Assembly: GCA_948144175.1 (NCBI GenBank)
Contig: CANXME010000398.1
Location: forward strand, 1,106,001-1,170,000
Origin: Closterium sp. NIES-65
Lineage: Eukaryota > Streptophyta > Zygnematophyceae > Desmidiales > Closteriaceae
Direction: 5' to 3'
DNA: 64,000 nucleotides
The translations under genes and the position numbers were made by a program. The notes under the pieces are model-generated. The model had not been told where the DNA came from and searched no databases. It worked only from the letters and a program-made list of their open reading frames with translations. Every line of letters begins with the position of its first letter. Positions within the stretch are counted from its first letter, which is position 1. Below are positions 63,801 to 64,000 of this stretch, one piece after another.

Positions 63801-64000
63801 GGACGGAGTGCGGTAGGGGAAGAGGCGGTAGTAGGGGACCGACTCGTCAAACGTGACGTCCTGGGAGGACAAAACACGTCGAGAGGTGGGGTGGTAGAAC
63901 TGCCACCCAGGCGCGTCAGGGGGGAACCCCAGGAAGACGCAAGGAGCAGCACGAGGGGACAGCTTGTCCGCAGACAAGTCGTGGACAAACGCCCGAGATC
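60888..64000 (-). pseudogene. Copia copy E: integrase C-terminus to RNase H, runs off the window
   Basis: One uninterrupted frame from the window edge to TGA at 60888, apart from three in-frame TAG codons: 62619-62621 (Ala in copy D), 62082-62084 (Trp in LHEEIWLRRPPG) and 61338-61340 (Gln in ADDQATQRSS). Contents in order: integrase C-terminus (SADKLSPRAAPCVFLGF, VLSSQDVTF), AEPGG-type linker (about 63,430-63,680), a Pro-rich stretch, RT with FRVKRPPG, YVARGFSQRQG, YVDD (about 61,865) and QITRDRARRTITL, and RNase H with GHADASWADD and LYVDNKAMLAL. No indels were found against copy D; it is the least decayed pol in the window. Gag, protease and the 5' LTR lie to the right, outside. Confidence 0.9.

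Overview
The window looks like repeat-dominated nuclear DNA from a eukaryote of the green-plant lineage. The evidence is GT-AG introns, Ty1/copia LTR retrotransposons primed from initiator-Met tRNA (TGGTATCAGAGC-type sites), ~180-bp satellite monomers, and a plant-style multi-blade glycosidase-like gene. Very high GC, Gly-rich gag proteins and huge CAG runs make me favour a streptophyte green alga (Zygnematophyceae-like), but that is impression, not proof. Only two loci look like host genes.

Layout. 1-5,137: a minus-strand copia copy (A) with a 131-bp LTR, interrupted near its left end by a different LTR element that runs out of the window. 5,138-7,127: a ~363-bp AT-rich satellite made of two diverged ~182-bp monomers. 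7,128-8,484: a copia LTR, primer site and GC-rich leader (B) with no coding part. 8,485-21,893: a 64-bp GC-rich minisatellite, in plus orientation to ~13,816 and then inverted, holding two 375-bp LTR-PBS-PPT-LTR mini-elements (TRIM-like). 21,894-25,838: a 28-bp pyrimidine-rich satellite split by a ~1-kb insertion. 25,839-30,345: a chimeric LTR assembly, a decayed copia copy (C) and an inverted gag fragment. 30,352-38,660: more inverted 64-bp array with a third mini-element and a 768-bp (12-unit) tandem duplication. 38,661-42,385: ordinary non-coding DNA with small tandem repeats. 42,386-44,753: a spliced five-bladed-propeller (GH43/GH32-like) gene. 45,665-52,443: a minus-strand gene carrying about 4.07 kb of almost pure CTG/CAG. 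52,444-54,579: non-coding. 54,580-64,000: a solo mini-element LTR and two tandem minus-strand copia copies (D, E) sharing one LTR.

How parts relate. Copies A, C, D and E are one gag-pol family (gag zinc knuckle, protease, HHCC and DDE integrase, a pentapeptide linker, reverse transcriptase, RNase H). Every copy is damaged; copy E has only three in-frame TAG codons. The 375-bp elements use the same kind of primer site but a different LTR. Hybrids at 25,839-26,183 and 54,580-54,846 show the two LTR types being brought together. Long open frames inside the 64-bp and 28-bp arrays come from stop-poor repeat units and are not genes.
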